Positions 25,969-35,127 of a stretch of DNA of 64,000 nt are shown here, in pieces. A program made the translations under genes and the position numbers. Source of the stretch: CAZWLY01 sp964634465 (GTDB lineage Bacteria > Desulfobacterota > Desulfarculia > G963662305); contig CAZWLY010000016.1 of NCBI GenBank assembly GCA_964634465.1, forward strand, positions 13,406 through 77,405. Reading direction: 5' to 3'. Every line of letters starts with the position of its first letter. Position 1 is the stretch's first letter. The notes under the pieces are model-generated. The model was not told where the DNA came from, did no database searches, and saw nothing but the letters and a program-made list of their open reading frames with translations.

Positions 25969-26351
25969 TTAACCTCCCGGTGAAATGAACTCGTTTTTTA
26001 TCGGCCTCTGGAATCTACGCCCGAGAACAGGTTGGGCCTGCCTGGGTCTTTAGGGCCGGCGGGTACAAACTCACGTTTCATATTGACAGCTCAAATCCCG
26101 GCCGTCTACAACATAAAATGTATGCCAAGGGTCATCTCTGGTCTTTAATCGGGCAGACACCAGCTAAAGCCGCTTCTCGGATGGGATCGGGTCGGCGGGC
26201 GGAAACGAGTCTCTGAATTATCCGGCCGAGGGGCGAAAAACCGGCTTTCCATCATATCTGGCTAGCGGTCGGTGAAAACTTTTCGGGGGCGGCCGGCGCC
26301 GGGGGGCGTCATCGCTCGGGGCGGGCGGCCGACACAAGGGGAGGACCAATC
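25969..26351. other. Promoter region upstream of the branched-chain-type ABC operon
   Basis: These 383 nt are less GC-rich in the middle, contain no supportable ORF, and hold the best sigma-70-like promoter of the window at 26083-26112, leaving a leader of about 230 nt before livK. Confidence 0.6.
26083..26112 (+). promoter_or_regulatory. Sigma-70-like promoter candidate for the liv-type operon
   Basis: A perfect TTGACA (26083-26088) is followed after 18 nt by TACAAC (26107-26112), inside an AT-enriched patch upstream of livK. The -10 matches consensus at four of six positions. Confidence 0.5.
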
Positions 26352-27638
26352 ATGCCAAAGAGAGTCCGTTTGGGTTGGTTAACCATCTTCTTCGCCGTCG
26401 TCTTGCTGTTGCCGGCTCTGAGCTCGGCCCCCGCCGCCAAAGCGGCCGAGCCGATCATCATCGGCGTGCCTACGTCTCTGGGTTTCCTGGAGGGTAAGGA
26501 GTCCTTGAACGCGGTCAAGCTGGCCGTGGAGGAGATCAACGCCGCCGGCGGGGTCAAGGTCGGCGGGGTGAGCCGCCCCTTCAAGATCAAGGCCCTGGAC
26601 ATCCGCGACGCCGCCCCCGGCGTCCCCGTGCCCGAGGCCCTTTTGGGTCTGGAGAAGATCATCCTGGAGTCCAAGCCCCACGCCATCGTGGTCGGTCCCT
26701 TCAGGTCCGAGGCTCTCCTGGCCGGGATGGACATCATCGCCAAGTACAAGGTGCCGATGCTGGGCACCATCGCCATGACCCCGGCCTCGGAGAAGAAGAT
26801 CCAGGAGAACCCGGCCAAGTACAAGTACATCTTCCGGGTCAGCTTGAACGTCAGGTATTGGGCCGGACTCCTGCTGGGCACGATGAAGATGATCAAGGAC
26901 GAGTTCGGCTTCACCAAGGTCTACCTCTTGAACCAGGACGTCCTGTGGGCCCGGGGTACGGCCGGGGCGATGAAGAAGCTGCTGCCCAAGCAGGGCTGGG
27001 AGGTTCTGGGACAGGACCAGTTCCCCACCGGCTCGTCCAAGTTCGCCCCGGTGCTGATGAAGGCCAAGGCCAAGGGGACCCAGGTGATCTTCACCTGCTT
27101 CGACATGCCCCAGAGCGGCATTCTGGTCAAGCAGTGGAAATCGATGAAGGTGCCCTCTCTGATGGCTGGATTCATCTCGCCCATGGCCGGCCAGGTGGCT
27201 TGGCAGACCTTCGACGCCAAGATCGGCGGCCTGATGAACGCCATCTTCGAGACGGGCAACATCCCCTCGGCCAGGTACGCCCCGGCGGCCAAGTTCTACA
27301 ACGCCTATCAGAAGCGCTTCGGCGAGGCGATCCAGGCCGGCCACGGCCCGGCCCCCAGCTACGAGTCGGTCTACGTCTTGAAGGAGGCCGTCGAGCGGGC
27401 CAACAGCCTCGATCCCGACGCCATCGTGGCCGCGTTGGAGAAGACCGATCGCCAGGGCGTGATGGGCCGGATCAAGTTCAGCCCCGGCCATCAGGTCATC
27501 TACGGTCTCGATCCGGCCAAGACGGCCACGGCCTGTTTCTTCCAGTGGGGCGAGGACGGCAAGCGGAACATCGTCTATCCGCCGGCCCTGGCCGAGAGCG
27601 CCATCAAGCTGCCGCCTTGGCTCAAGTCGACCAAGTGA
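26352..27638 (+). CDS. livK: ABC transporter substrate-binding protein, branched-chain/amide type (LivK-like)
   Basis: The 428-aa product has a signal peptide ending near AKAAE and a type I periplasmic-binding fold (Peripla_BP_6): IIIGVPTSLGFLEGKESLNA near the mature start, AVKLAVEEINAAGG, and a central VYLLNQD Rossmann strand. GGGAGGACC precedes the ATG. It is the first gene of a complete livKHMGF set ending in a CoA ligase, which suggests uptake of a carboxylate that is then CoA-activated, as in aromatic-acid importers, rather than only leucine, isoleucine or valine. The gene name denotes family, not proven substrate. Confidence 0.9.
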   Translation: MPKRVRLGWLTIFFAVVLLLPALSSAPAAKAAEPIIIGVPTSLGFLEGKESLNAVKLAVEEINAAGGVKVGGVSRPFKIKALDIRDAAPGVPVPEALLGLEKIILESKPHAIVVGPFRSEALLAGMDIIAKYKVPMLGTIAMTPASEKKIQENPAKYKYIFRVSLNVRYWAGLLLGTMKMIKDEFGFTKVYLLNQDVLWARGTAGAMKKLLPKQGWEVLGQDQFPTGSSKFAPVLMKAKAKGTQVIFTCFDMPQSGILVKQWKSMKVPSLMAGFISPMAGQVAWQTFDAKIGGLMNAIFETGNIPSARYAPAAKFYNAYQKRFGEAIQAGHGPAPSYESVYVLKEAVERANSLDPDAIVAALEKTDRQGVMGRIKFSPGHQVIYGLDPAKTATACFFQWGEDGKRNIVYPPALAESAIKLPPWLKSTK

Positions 27639-27666
27639 CCATATCCGGCTGAATCGAGCCTCGAGC

Positions 27667-27690
27667 GGGGCCCCGGGCGGCCGGGGCCCC
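27667..27690 (+). promoter_or_regulatory. Intercistronic hairpin between livK and livH
   Basis: GGGGCCCCGG (27667-27676) and CCGGGGCCCC (27681-27690) form a perfect 10-bp stem with loop GCGG, 29 nt after livK. It is followed by AAAAGTTG rather than T residues, so mRNA stabilisation or partial attenuation is more likely than full termination. Confidence 0.75.
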
Positions 27691-27723
27691 AAAAGTTGAG
27701 GGCGCAAGGAAGGCTGTTCTCCG

Positions 27724-28596
27724 ATGCTGGCAGGCACCCTGGTCTACGGTTTCGTCAACAGTGTGATTCTGGTCGTCGTCGCCCTGGGCTTCAACCTGAC
27801 CTTCGGCATCAGCGGCGTGGCCAACTTCGCCTACGGGGCGCTCTACGTCACCGCCGGCTTCATCACCTGGCTGGGGCTCAACCGCCTCGGCCTGCCCTAC
27901 TGGCCGGCGGCGTTGGCGGCCGTCGCCTTCACCGCGCTTCTGGCCGGGCTGATGTACCGCTACGTGCTCTTGAGGGTCCGGGGGTTGGTGGTCAGCGAGG
28001 TCATCGCCACCTTCGGCGTGGGGTTGGCCATCCTGGAGCTGTTCCGCTATCTGGGCTTCATCGGCTTCGAGTACAGCCTGCCCCAGATGATCGACGCCTC
28101 GGTGATGATCGGCCCGGTCTACATCGACGCCCAGCGGCTGATCATCGTCGGCGCCGGCGTCGGCCTGGCCCTGTTTTTGTGGCTCTTTACCCGTTACACC
28201 AAGACCGGCCGGGCCTTTCGGGCCATCGCCCAGGACGAGCACACCGCCTTGACCCTGGGCGTCAACACCGAGCGGGTGGCGACCATCTCGGTCGCCTTCG
28301 GTGCGGCCTACGCCGCCGTGGCCGCCCTGGTCATCCTGCCCTTGGGCACGGTGGCCGTCAACGAGGGCTACCACGTCCTGATCGACGCCCTGGCGGTGTG
28401 CATCGTCGGCGGACTGGGTTCGACGGTCGGGGTGATCGTGGCCGGATTCCTGATCGGCTTCGCCCAGACCTTGACCGCCTTCTACTGGGAGACCCACTGG
28501 ATGATGATCATCTCCCTGGTGGCCATTCTGGTCATATTGTTGATAAAACCATCGGGGTTGTTCGGCTCGTTCAAGGAGCTGGAGGAGCGGATATAG
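27724..28596 (+). CDS. livH: ABC transporter permease (LivH family)
   Basis: The 290-aa product is a polytopic permease of the branched-chain amino acid type, with about eight membrane segments and family features NLTFGISGVANFAYGALYV, RAFRAIAQDEHTALTLGVNTERVATI (the EAA-like loop that contacts the ATPases), and IVGGLGSTVGVIVAGFLIGF. It forms the inner-membrane channel with LivM. AAGGAAGG lies upstream of the ATG. Confidence 0.93.
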   Translation: MLAGTLVYGFVNSVILVVVALGFNLTFGISGVANFAYGALYVTAGFITWLGLNRLGLPYWPAALAAVAFTALLAGLMYRYVLLRVRGLVVSEVIATFGVGLAILELFRYLGFIGFEYSLPQMIDASVMIGPVYIDAQRLIIVGAGVGLALFLWLFTRYTKTGRAFRAIAQDEHTALTLGVNTERVATISVAFGAAYAAVAALVILPLGTVAVNEGYHVLIDALAVCIVGGLGSTVGVIVAGFLIGFAQTLTAFYWETHWMMIISLVAILVILLIKPSGLFGSFKELEERI

Positions 28597-28670
28597 TGTC
28601 GCCTCTGCTGACCATGCCCCGGGCGGGGGCGATCGTCGCGACCGGCGTTTTGGGGCCGCACGACTAGACC

Positions 28671-29672
28671 ATGGCCAGGCGCAAGGAGAGACTGGACCGC
28701 GGAATCAAGGTCAGGAGCGAGGACATCTACGCCTTGAACTCCTGGCGGGAGATACTCTACCTCATCGCCCCCCGGGTGGTTCCGGTGGTGGGCCTGTTGG
28801 CCCTGGCCGCGATCGTCAACCCTTACTGGCAGCGGGTCCTTATCTCCACGGCCATGTTCGGGCTCCTGGCCATCTCGTGGGACGTCTTGGCCTCGACGGG
28901 CATGGTTTCCCTGGGCCAGGCCCTCTTTTTCGGGGTCGGGGCCTACGTGGCCGGGTCGATCAATCACTACCTGGGCTGGCCGGCCTTCGTCACCATTCCC
29001 CTGGCCACCGTCGTCGGCGGGGCCATCTGCACCCTGCTGCTCTTGCCGGTCCTTCGCCTTCGGGGCATCTACTTCGCCATGGTCACCCTGATCCTGCCGC
29101 TGATGATCGAGCGGATCATCGAGGCGACCAAGATCCTGGGCGGCACCGAGGGCCTCAGCGGGTTGGACTCGCTGCCCGGCCAGAGAGTGGAGATCGCCGT
29201 GGCCATGGTGGTCTTGTGGGTCGCCCTCTTTGGCTTTAGGCGGTTGATGGGTTCCGACTACGGCCTGGTGTTGAAGGGGATCAACGACAACGACCGGGCG
29301 GTGATGAGCGCCGGTTTCAACATCCACTGGCGCAAGGCCCAGGCCCTGTTTTTGGCCGGTTCCACCGGAGCCTTCGCCGGAGCGTTCATGACCCACGCCT
29401 ACATGTTCGTCGGCATGCCGGTCTTCGCCCTGGACTACTCCATTCTGCCCATCGCCGCCTCGGCCGTGGGGGGGCTGGGCACCCTGGCCGGGCCGACGTT
29501 GGGGGCGTTCATCCTGGTCCCGATGAGCGAGTTCCTGCGGGGCCTGGGTGGCTTGAGGATCGTCATCTACGCCGTGCTGCTGGTCGTCTTCACCGTCGGT
29601 TTGCCCGAAGGCGTCTTCCCCTATCTCAGACGCAAGTACCAGCAGTTCGAGCGCTGGGTGGAGGTGGAGTGA
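28671..29672 (+). CDS. livM: ABC transporter permease (LivM family)
   Basis: The 333-aa product is the second permease: SWDVLASTGMVSLGQALFFGVGAYV, GIYFAMVTLILPLMIERII, the coupling loop GLVLKGINDNDRAVMSAGFNIHWRKAQALF, and AVGGLGTLAGPTLGAF are typical. It has a charged N-terminal extension of about 28 residues. An in-frame TAG two codons upstream fixes the start at ATG 28671, although the ribosome site is weak. Its TGA overlaps the livG ATG. Confidence 0.93.
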   Translation: MARRKERLDRGIKVRSEDIYALNSWREILYLIAPRVVPVVGLLALAAIVNPYWQRVLISTAMFGLLAISWDVLASTGMVSLGQALFFGVGAYVAGSINHYLGWPAFVTIPLATVVGGAICTLLLLPVLRLRGIYFAMVTLILPLMIERIIEATKILGGTEGLSGLDSLPGQRVEIAVAMVVLWVALFGFRRLMGSDYGLVLKGINDNDRAVMSAGFNIHWRKAQALFLAGSTGAFAGAFMTHAYMFVGMPVFALDYSILPIAASAVGGLGTLAGPTLGAFILVPMSEFLRGLGGLRIVIYAVLLVVFTVGLPEGVFPYLRRKYQQFERWVEVE

Positions 29673-30436
29673 TGGCCGGGCGGCCGATCATCGCCGTCGA
29701 AGGATTGAGCAAGGCGTTCGGCGGGGTCAAGGCGGTGGACGACGTCTCCTTCGAGCTCGAGGAGAATCGCCTGTTGGGTGTCATCGGCCCCAACGGCTCG
29801 GGCAAGACGACCCTGGTCAACCTGATCACCGGCTTTGTCAAGCCCGATTCGGGCCGGGTCGCCTTCAAGGGCCGGGACATCACCGGCCTGCCCCCCTACA
29901 AGGTGGCCGATTTGGGCATCGCCAGGGCCTTCCAGATGGTCAAGCCCTTTTACGGCCTCAAGGCCTACAAGAACCTGGTCGTCTCCCTCTCCTCGCCCCG
30001 GGTCAAGCGGATGGCCGGCGGGGCCTACGGCGACCGGGACGCGGTGGCCAAGGACCTCCTGGAAGAAGTCGGCTTCGAGCGCGATTCCTGGGTCATCGCC
30101 AAGCAGGCCAGTTCACTGCCCCACGGCTACCTGAAACGGTTGGAGCTGGCCCGGTGCATCGCGCTCAGGCCCGAGGTCATCCTGTTGGACGAGCTCTTCT
30201 CCGGCCTGTCGCTGGCCGAGGTGGCCAGCCTGGTTCCGGTCATCGACAAACTCAAGGCCCAGGGCAAGACGATCATCATGATCGAGCACCGCCTGCGCGA
30301 ACTTTTCAGGATTGCCGATTCGGTCATCGTCTTGAATTTCGGTCGCAAGATCGCCGAGGGCCCGCCGGACGAGGTCATGGCCAGCCCCGAGGTCAAAAAC
30401 GCCTACCTGGGCAGCGAGGCGGAGGCGGCCGAGTGA
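29672..30436 (+). CDS. livG: ABC transporter ATP-binding protein (LivG family)
   Basis: The 254-aa ATPase carries Walker A GPNGSGKTTL, a LivG-type insert after GIARAFQMVKPF, the signature region SSLPHGYLKRLELARCIA (LPHG in place of canonical LSGG), Walker B VILLDELFSGLS and a switch His in MIEHRLRE. It energises import through LivHM. Start ATG 29672 overlaps the livM stop (TGATG) and has GGAGGTGG upstream; an overlapping GTG at 29669 is an alternative. Confidence 0.93.
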   Translation: MAGRPIIAVEGLSKAFGGVKAVDDVSFELEENRLLGVIGPNGSGKTTLVNLITGFVKPDSGRVAFKGRDITGLPPYKVADLGIARAFQMVKPFYGLKAYKNLVVSLSSPRVKRMAGGAYGDRDAVAKDLLEEVGFERDSWVIAKQASSLPHGYLKRLELARCIALRPEVILLDELFSGLSLAEVASLVPVIDKLKAQGKTIIMIEHRLRELFRIADSVIVLNFGRKIAEGPPDEVMASPEVKNAYLGSEAEAAE

Positions 30437-31179
30437 TCGAGGTCAAGAATCTTCTCGTCTTCTACGAAAACGCGGTGGCGGTCAACGACCTGTCGCTCAA
30501 GGTCGAGGCCGGCCAGATGGTCGGGGTGATCGGCTCCAACAGCGCCGGCAAGACGACCCTGATGAACACCCTCTCGGGGCTGATCCTCGATCAGCGGCTC
30601 AAAGAGCAGCGCAAGGGCGGCGAGCGGATCACCATCCTGGGCCGGATCATCTACGAGGGCGAGGACATCACCGACATGGAGCCCTTTGAGCGGGCCCGGC
30701 GGGGCATCGTCTTGTGCCGGGAGCGACACCCCATCTTTCCCGACAGTACGGTGGTTGAAAACCTGCGTATGGCCGGCCACTTGCGAACCCGGGCCGAGGT
30801 CAAGGAGTCGCTGGAGCGGGTCTTCGACCTCTTCCCCAACCTGACCCGCTGGCGGCGGCGCAAGGCCGGTTTTCTCTCCGGCGGGGAGCAGCAGATGCTG
30901 GCCATCGGGATGGCGCTCGTGGTTCGGCCCCGGCTGCTGCTGTTGGACGAGCCGCTTTTGGGCCTCTCGCCGGCCATGCAGGAGGCGGTCTTGAAGGCGA
31001 TCAGAAGCGTGAGCCGGGGCGGGGTGACCATCGTCATCGCCGAGCAGTTCGCCCGGCCGGTGCTGCCGATGATCGATTTCGGCTACGTCATCGAGAACGG
31101 GATGCTGACCCTGACCGGCACCGGTTCGGAGTTGATGGACAACCCCGAGATCAAATCGGCCTACTTCGGCCTGTCGTGA
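30433..31179 (+). CDS. livF: ABC transporter ATP-binding protein (LivF family)
   Basis: The 248-aa second ATPase has Walker A GSNSAGKTTLM, signature GFLSGGEQQMLAIGMAL, Walker B LLLLDEPLLGLSP and switch IVIAEQFARP. It starts at GTG 30433 overlapping the livG stop (GTGA), indicating translational coupling. There is a small insertion after Walker A (QRLKEQRKGGERITILG) absent from typical LivF. Confidence 0.93.
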   Translation: MIEVKNLLVFYENAVAVNDLSLKVEAGQMVGVIGSNSAGKTTLMNTLSGLILDQRLKEQRKGGERITILGRIIYEGEDITDMEPFERARRGIVLCRERHPIFPDSTVVENLRMAGHLRTRAEVKESLERVFDLFPNLTRWRRRKAGFLSGGEQQMLAIGMALVVRPRLLLLDEPLLGLSPAMQEAVLKAIRSVSRGGVTIVIAEQFARPVLPMIDFGYVIENGMLTLTGTGSELMDNPEIKSAYFGLS

Positions 31180-31191
31180 GGGCAAGGCAAG

Positions 31192-32826
31192 GTGACCGAC
31201 AGCACACAGACCATCCCCCAGGCCTTCGACGCTTTGGCGGCCAGGCATCCGGACAAGACGGCCGTCGTCTACCTGGGCACCGAGTTCAGTTACGGCCGCC
31301 TCAAGGCGATGGCCGAGCGCTTCGCCGCCGGCTTGGCGGCCAGGGGATTGGGGCCGGGAGACAAGGTCGTCATCTACCTGCCCAACTCCATCGCCTGGGT
31401 CGTCGCCTGGCTGGGCACGCTCAAGGCCGGGGCGACGGCGGTGCCGATCACGCCCATCTACACCTCGGTGGACGTGGAGTACATCGCCGGCGACACCGGC
31501 GCCAGGGCCATCGTCTGCGTGGACCGCAACTACGGCCACGTGATCAGAGCCCTGCCCAAGACGAACATCGAGACGATCGTCACCTGCGGCCTGGCCGAGC
31601 TTTTGCCGGCCTGGAAGCGGTTCTTCGGTTGGGCGGCCGACATCGTGCCCAAGGGCAAGATCGGCCGGGAGAGCCACACCGTCAGGATCAGAAAGCTGAT
31701 CGCCTCGGCCCCGGGGACGCCCCCTCGGGTGACGGCCGACCCGGACGAGACGGCCGAGATCCTCTACACCGGCGGCACCACCCGCCACCCTAAAGGCGTG
31801 CCCATCTCCCACCGGCTGGTCATCGAGTGCTCCCGGGAGCAGCTCAACGTGCCGGCCCCGCTGTTTTCTCCCGAGGACAACGTCCTTCTGGGCTCGGCGC
31901 CGATGTTCCACATCCTGGGCCAGACCTGCGGCCTGGGCGCCTTGTTCACCTACGGCGGGACGATCATCACCCTGCCCCGGGTCAATCTGGACGCCATGCT
32001 CGACGCCGCCCAACGCTACCGGGCGACGACCTTGATCGGCGTGCCGGCCCTGATGCGGATGATCCTGGAGCACGATCGGATCGACCAGTACGATTTGAGT
32101 TCGGTCGTGTTCTGTTTTTCCGGTGGCGACGTCATGCCCGACGAGGTGGCCAACCGCTGGCGGGAGAGATACGGCCGGCCGATCTTCATCGGCTACGGGG
32201 CGACCGAGACGGTGGGCGGGGTGGCCATGTGCCCCACCGACCGGGACAATCCTCCCGGCTCCATGGGTCGGGTCCTGCCAAGCAAGGAGATCAAGATCGT
32301 CAAGACCGACTCCGTCGAGGAGGTCGAGCCCGGCGAAGCGGGAGAGCTTCTGGTCCACTCCGAGCCGATGGTCGAGGCCTACTGGAACAAGCCCGAGGAG
32401 ACGGCCGAGGCCTTCGTTACGATCGAGGGCAAACTGTGGTACCGGACCGGCGACGTGGTCAGAATGGACGCCGACGGGTACCTCTACTTCCAGGACCGGA
32501 CGGTGGACACCATCAAGCACAAGGGCTATCGGGTCTCGGCCTCGGAGATCGAGTGCGTCCTCCAGGAGCACCCGGCGGTCATCGCCGCTTGCGTCATCGG
32601 CCTGCCCGACGAGATGGTCGGCGAGCGGATCAAGGCTTTCGTGGTCTTGAAGAAGGACGTCAAGGGCGTTACCGGCTACGACCTCATCGCCCACTGCCGG
32701 GCCTCGCTGGCCAGCTACAAGGTGCCCCAGTACATCGAGTTCAGGGACATGCTGCCCAAGTCCAAGGTGGGCAAGCTCCTCAGACGGGAGATAAGGAGCG
32801 AGGAGGCCTCCCGCCAGGAGGGTTGA
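31192..32826 (+). CDS. AMP-dependent acyl/aryl-CoA synthetase of the liv operon
   Basis: The 544-aa product is an ANL CoA ligase: ILYTGGTTRHPKGVPISH (ATP motif), IGYGATETVGGVAMC, hinge KLWYRTGDVVRMDADGYLYFQDRTVDTIK, and catalytic lysine in LPKSKVGKLLRREI. It starts at GTG 31192, 12 nt after livF with AAGG upstream, so it belongs to the transporter operon. The pairing of a liv-type importer with a CoA ligase is known for aromatic-acid and dicarboxylate uptake; here it suggests the imported acid is trapped as a CoA thioester. Substrate not determined. A strong terminator follows. Confidence 0.9.
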   Translation: MTDSTQTIPQAFDALAARHPDKTAVVYLGTEFSYGRLKAMAERFAAGLAARGLGPGDKVVIYLPNSIAWVVAWLGTLKAGATAVPITPIYTSVDVEYIAGDTGARAIVCVDRNYGHVIRALPKTNIETIVTCGLAELLPAWKRFFGWAADIVPKGKIGRESHTVRIRKLIASAPGTPPRVTADPDETAEILYTGGTTRHPKGVPISHRLVIECSREQLNVPAPLFSPEDNVLLGSAPMFHILGQTCGLGALFTYGGTIITLPRVNLDAMLDAAQRYRATTLIGVPALMRMILEHDRIDQYDLSSVVFCFSGGDVMPDEVANRWRERYGRPIFIGYGATETVGGVAMCPTDRDNPPGSMGRVLPSKEIKIVKTDSVEEVEPGEAGELLVHSEPMVEAYWNKPEETAEAFVTIEGKLWYRTGDVVRMDADGYLYFQDRTVDTIKHKGYRVSASEIECVLQEHPAVIAACVIGLPDEMVGERIKAFVVLKKDVKGVTGYDLIAHCRASLASYKVPQYIEFRDMLPKSKVGKLLRREIRSEEASRQEG

Positions 32827-32860
32827 GCCTCGCCGGCTCGCTTCGCCGGAGTCGAATGAA

Positions 32861-32913
32861 CGACCCCGCCGCCGGCGAGGGGGTATCGGCGGCGGAGGCG
32901 AGTCGTTTTTTTT
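32861..32913 (+). terminator. Rho-independent terminator of the liv/CoA-ligase operon
   Basis: CCGCCGCCG (32866-32874) pairs with CGGCGGCGG (32887-32895), extended by CGAC/GTCG at the base with a bulge, and is followed by eight T (32906-32913). Confidence 0.8.
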
Positions 32914-32963
32914 CGCCGCAAGCTAGGGGGGAGGAAGCCCCCGTGGGAGATGACCCCCTGGGG

Positions 32964-33986
32964 TCAACCGGCGCCCTTGAGCGACATCAACGCCTCGACA
33001 TTCTCGTACGGCGTCTCCTTGGGGAAGTCGCAGCCCACGGTCAGGATGTAACCGGGGGCGTCGCCCCAGGCGGCGAGACAGGCCCGACCTTCGGCCCGGA
33101 CCGCCTCGGGCGGGCCGGTCAGGAAGGCGCCGGTCGGGGAGACGTTGCCGGCGACGCAGACCCGACCGCCCAGAACCTCCTTGGCCCGTCCGAGATCGAC
33201 CTTGGCCTCCAGGCTGAAGGCGGTCGGGGCGATTTCTCGCACCTGGGGCAGAATCCGGCTCGAATCGCCGCAGATGTGGATCATCGAGTACTTGCCGATC
33301 TTCTCGGCCCGGCCGATCAGCTCCTTGAGGGCCGGGGCGACGAACCGCTCGAAGGTCTCCGGTGAGATCATGTCGCCCGAGGCCACCGGCTCGGACAGGT
33401 TGAGGCCGCCGATGCCGGGGTGGGCCATGATCCGCTCCGAGACGGCCCAGTTGAGCTCGGTGCAGAATTCGATCAGGGCGGTAAGCTTTTCGGGCTCCTT
33501 GAGAGTGGCCATCATCAGCGCCTCCGGGCCCACCAGCCGGGCGGCGGTGGTGAACGGCCCCCACTGGGTGGCCAGGATCATGCACTCATCGCCGACGGCC
33601 TCGGCCACCAGGTGATGGGAGGCGATGATGGCCCGCATGACCGGGTGATCCAGGACCGCTTCCAGGTTCAAGGACTCGACCCGGTCGAGGTCGGTGAGGG
33701 CCGGGCCGGTGAGGGCCGGCGACGAGGAGGTTTCGTCCTCGATGGGGCAGCCCAGGAGATGGGCCGGATAGTTCAACAGTCCGGCCCCGGTCCAGATCAG
33801 GTCCGGACCCAGTTTTCGCTGAGCCTCGATGAAGCACTCGGCGATGGCCCTGGCGTCGGTCTTTATCTCGGCGAATCTCCGGCCGACCTGGTTGACGTAC
33901 CACTCTCCGCCGGCGATGAGGGCCACCGGCGTCCGAGGCGGTCGTCGGTGTTCAAAGGCCGCGGTGACGATCTCCTTGCCGGTCAT
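32964..33986 (-). CDS. Uroporphyrinogen decarboxylase-fold methyltransferase (MtaA/CmuA-like)
   Basis: The 340-aa product is a UroD-superfamily protein. It lacks the catalytic N-terminal features of true HemE and instead shows the zinc-ligand pattern of corrinoid-dependent methyltransferases: HICGDSSRILPQV with His and Cys, and a C-terminal GCDFPKETPYENV with the third Cys. This arrangement is used by MtaA, MtbA and CmuA to activate a thiol acceptor. A role in methyl transfer or O/N/S-demethylation is therefore likely, but no corrinoid protein is encoded nearby. ATG 33986 follows GGAGGGGAG. It is the last gene of the minus-strand cluster, after a 100-nt gap, so it may also have its own promoter. 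Confidence 0.82.
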   Translation of the reverse strand: MTGKEIVTAAFEHRRPPRTPVALIAGGEWYVNQVGRRFAEIKTDARAIAECFIEAQRKLGPDLIWTGAGLLNYPAHLLGCPIEDETSSSPALTGPALTDLDRVESLNLEAVLDHPVMRAIIASHHLVAEAVGDECMILATQWGPFTTAARLVGPEALMMATLKEPEKLTALIEFCTELNWAVSERIMAHPGIGGLNLSEPVASGDMISPETFERFVAPALKELIGRAEKIGKYSMIHICGDSSRILPQVREIAPTAFSLEAKVDLGRAKEVLGGRVCVAGNVSPTGAFLTGPPEAVRAEGRACLAAWGDAPGYILTVGCDFPKETPYENVEALMSLKGAG

Positions 33987-34086
33987 CTTTTCTCCCCTCC
34001 AAGGGTGACGAAGGGTCTTTTAAAAGTAGCGGCGAAAGACGCCCGCCCGGCTTCGCCCGATCGAATTCCGGTCTTTTCATCCCGGC

Positions 34087-35016
34087 CTAGAAGCCGACTG
34101 CTCCGGCTCCCTTCAAGTCCAGCATCCGCCGGGCCTCGTCGGGCTCGGCCACGCTTCGGCCCAGCGTCCCGGCCAGGCGAACGTATTTTTCGACCACCTG
34201 GGCGTTGGACTCGGCCAGCACGCCGGGGCGGATATGGATATTATCCTCCAGACCGACTCGGATGTGGCCGCCCAAGTCGATGGCCAGCGGCATCAGGTTG
34301 AATTCGCCCCAGCCGACCATGCCGCTTACCGACCAGGTGAAGTTTTCGGCTCCGAAGAGCTTCTCGGCCTTGGTCTTCAAGAATATCATATCCTCGGCCT
34401 CGGCCCGGACGGCGCCCAGAAGACCCATCACGAACTCTATGTGGAACGGCGGCCCGATCAATCCCTGCTCGACCAGATGGGCCAGGTTGTAGAGGTGGGT
34501 CAGACCGAACATCTCCAGTTCGGCCCGGACCGAGTGCCGGCGGAAAACGCCGCAGATATACTCGCACTCGGCGAAGGTGTTCTTGTAGATGAAGTCGCGG
34601 GAGGCGTCGAGGAACTCGGGCTCCCAATCGTGCTTCCACTCGGCGACGACCTCCAGCCGGTCGTGGAAGGAGTAGTTGTTGGAGCCGGGCACGAAGGCGG
34701 CCATCTCGGGTTTGAAGCGGATCACGTTGGCCAGCCGCTCTTCGACCGGCGTCTCCGGCGCGCCGGGGGTGGTCAAGGAGATGACGACGTCCGAGCGCTT
34801 CTTGATCGACTCCAGCACCGGCAAGAAGTGCTCGGGGTCGTTGGACGGCCGGCCGGTTTGGGGATGGCGGGCGTGGAGGTGGACGATGGCCGCCCCGGCC
34901 TCGGCCGCGGCCACGGCCGAGTCGGCGATCTGGGCCGGGGTGATCGGCAGGTGGGGGCTCATCGACGGCACGTTGCCGCCGCCGGTGACGGCCGCGGTGA
35001 TGATCAGCGGCTCCAC
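34087..35016 (-). CDS. Beta-keto acid cleavage enzyme (BKACE, DUF849/Kce family)
   Basis: The 309-aa product matches the 3-keto-5-aminohexanoate cleavage family, a zinc TIM barrel. HLHARHPQTGRPSND contains the two zinc histidines, GGHIRVGLEDNI the third-ligand glutamate region, and SLTTPGAPETPVEERL resembles the substrate loop. BKACE enzymes condense a beta-keto acid with acetyl-CoA, giving acetoacetate and a new acyl-CoA; substrates include aminated, hydroxylated and dehydrocarnitine-type keto acids. GTG 35016 has GGAGG upstream. The alcohol dehydrogenase gene next upstream may generate the keto acid. Confidence 0.88.
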   Translation of the reverse strand: MEPLIITAAVTGGGNVPSMSPHLPITPAQIADSAVAAAEAGAAIVHLHARHPQTGRPSNDPEHFLPVLESIKKRSDVVISLTTPGAPETPVEERLANVIRFKPEMAAFVPGSNNYSFHDRLEVVAEWKHDWEPEFLDASRDFIYKNTFAECEYICGVFRRHSVRAELEMFGLTHLYNLAHLVEQGLIGPPFHIEFVMGLLGAVRAEAEDMIFLKTKAEKLFGAENFTWSVSGMVGWGEFNLMPLAIDLGGHIRVGLEDNIHIRPGVLAESNAQVVEKYVRLAGTLGRSVAEPDEARRMLDLKGAGAVGF

Positions 35017-35127
35017 GGGCGAAACCTCCAGTCGGCGCGGCGCCTCACAGATGGGCTCCCCTCTCGCGGACGGGGTCTTTCAACCGACCCGCCGGGGCAA
35101 TGATTCAAGATTCTTCCGATTTGCACT

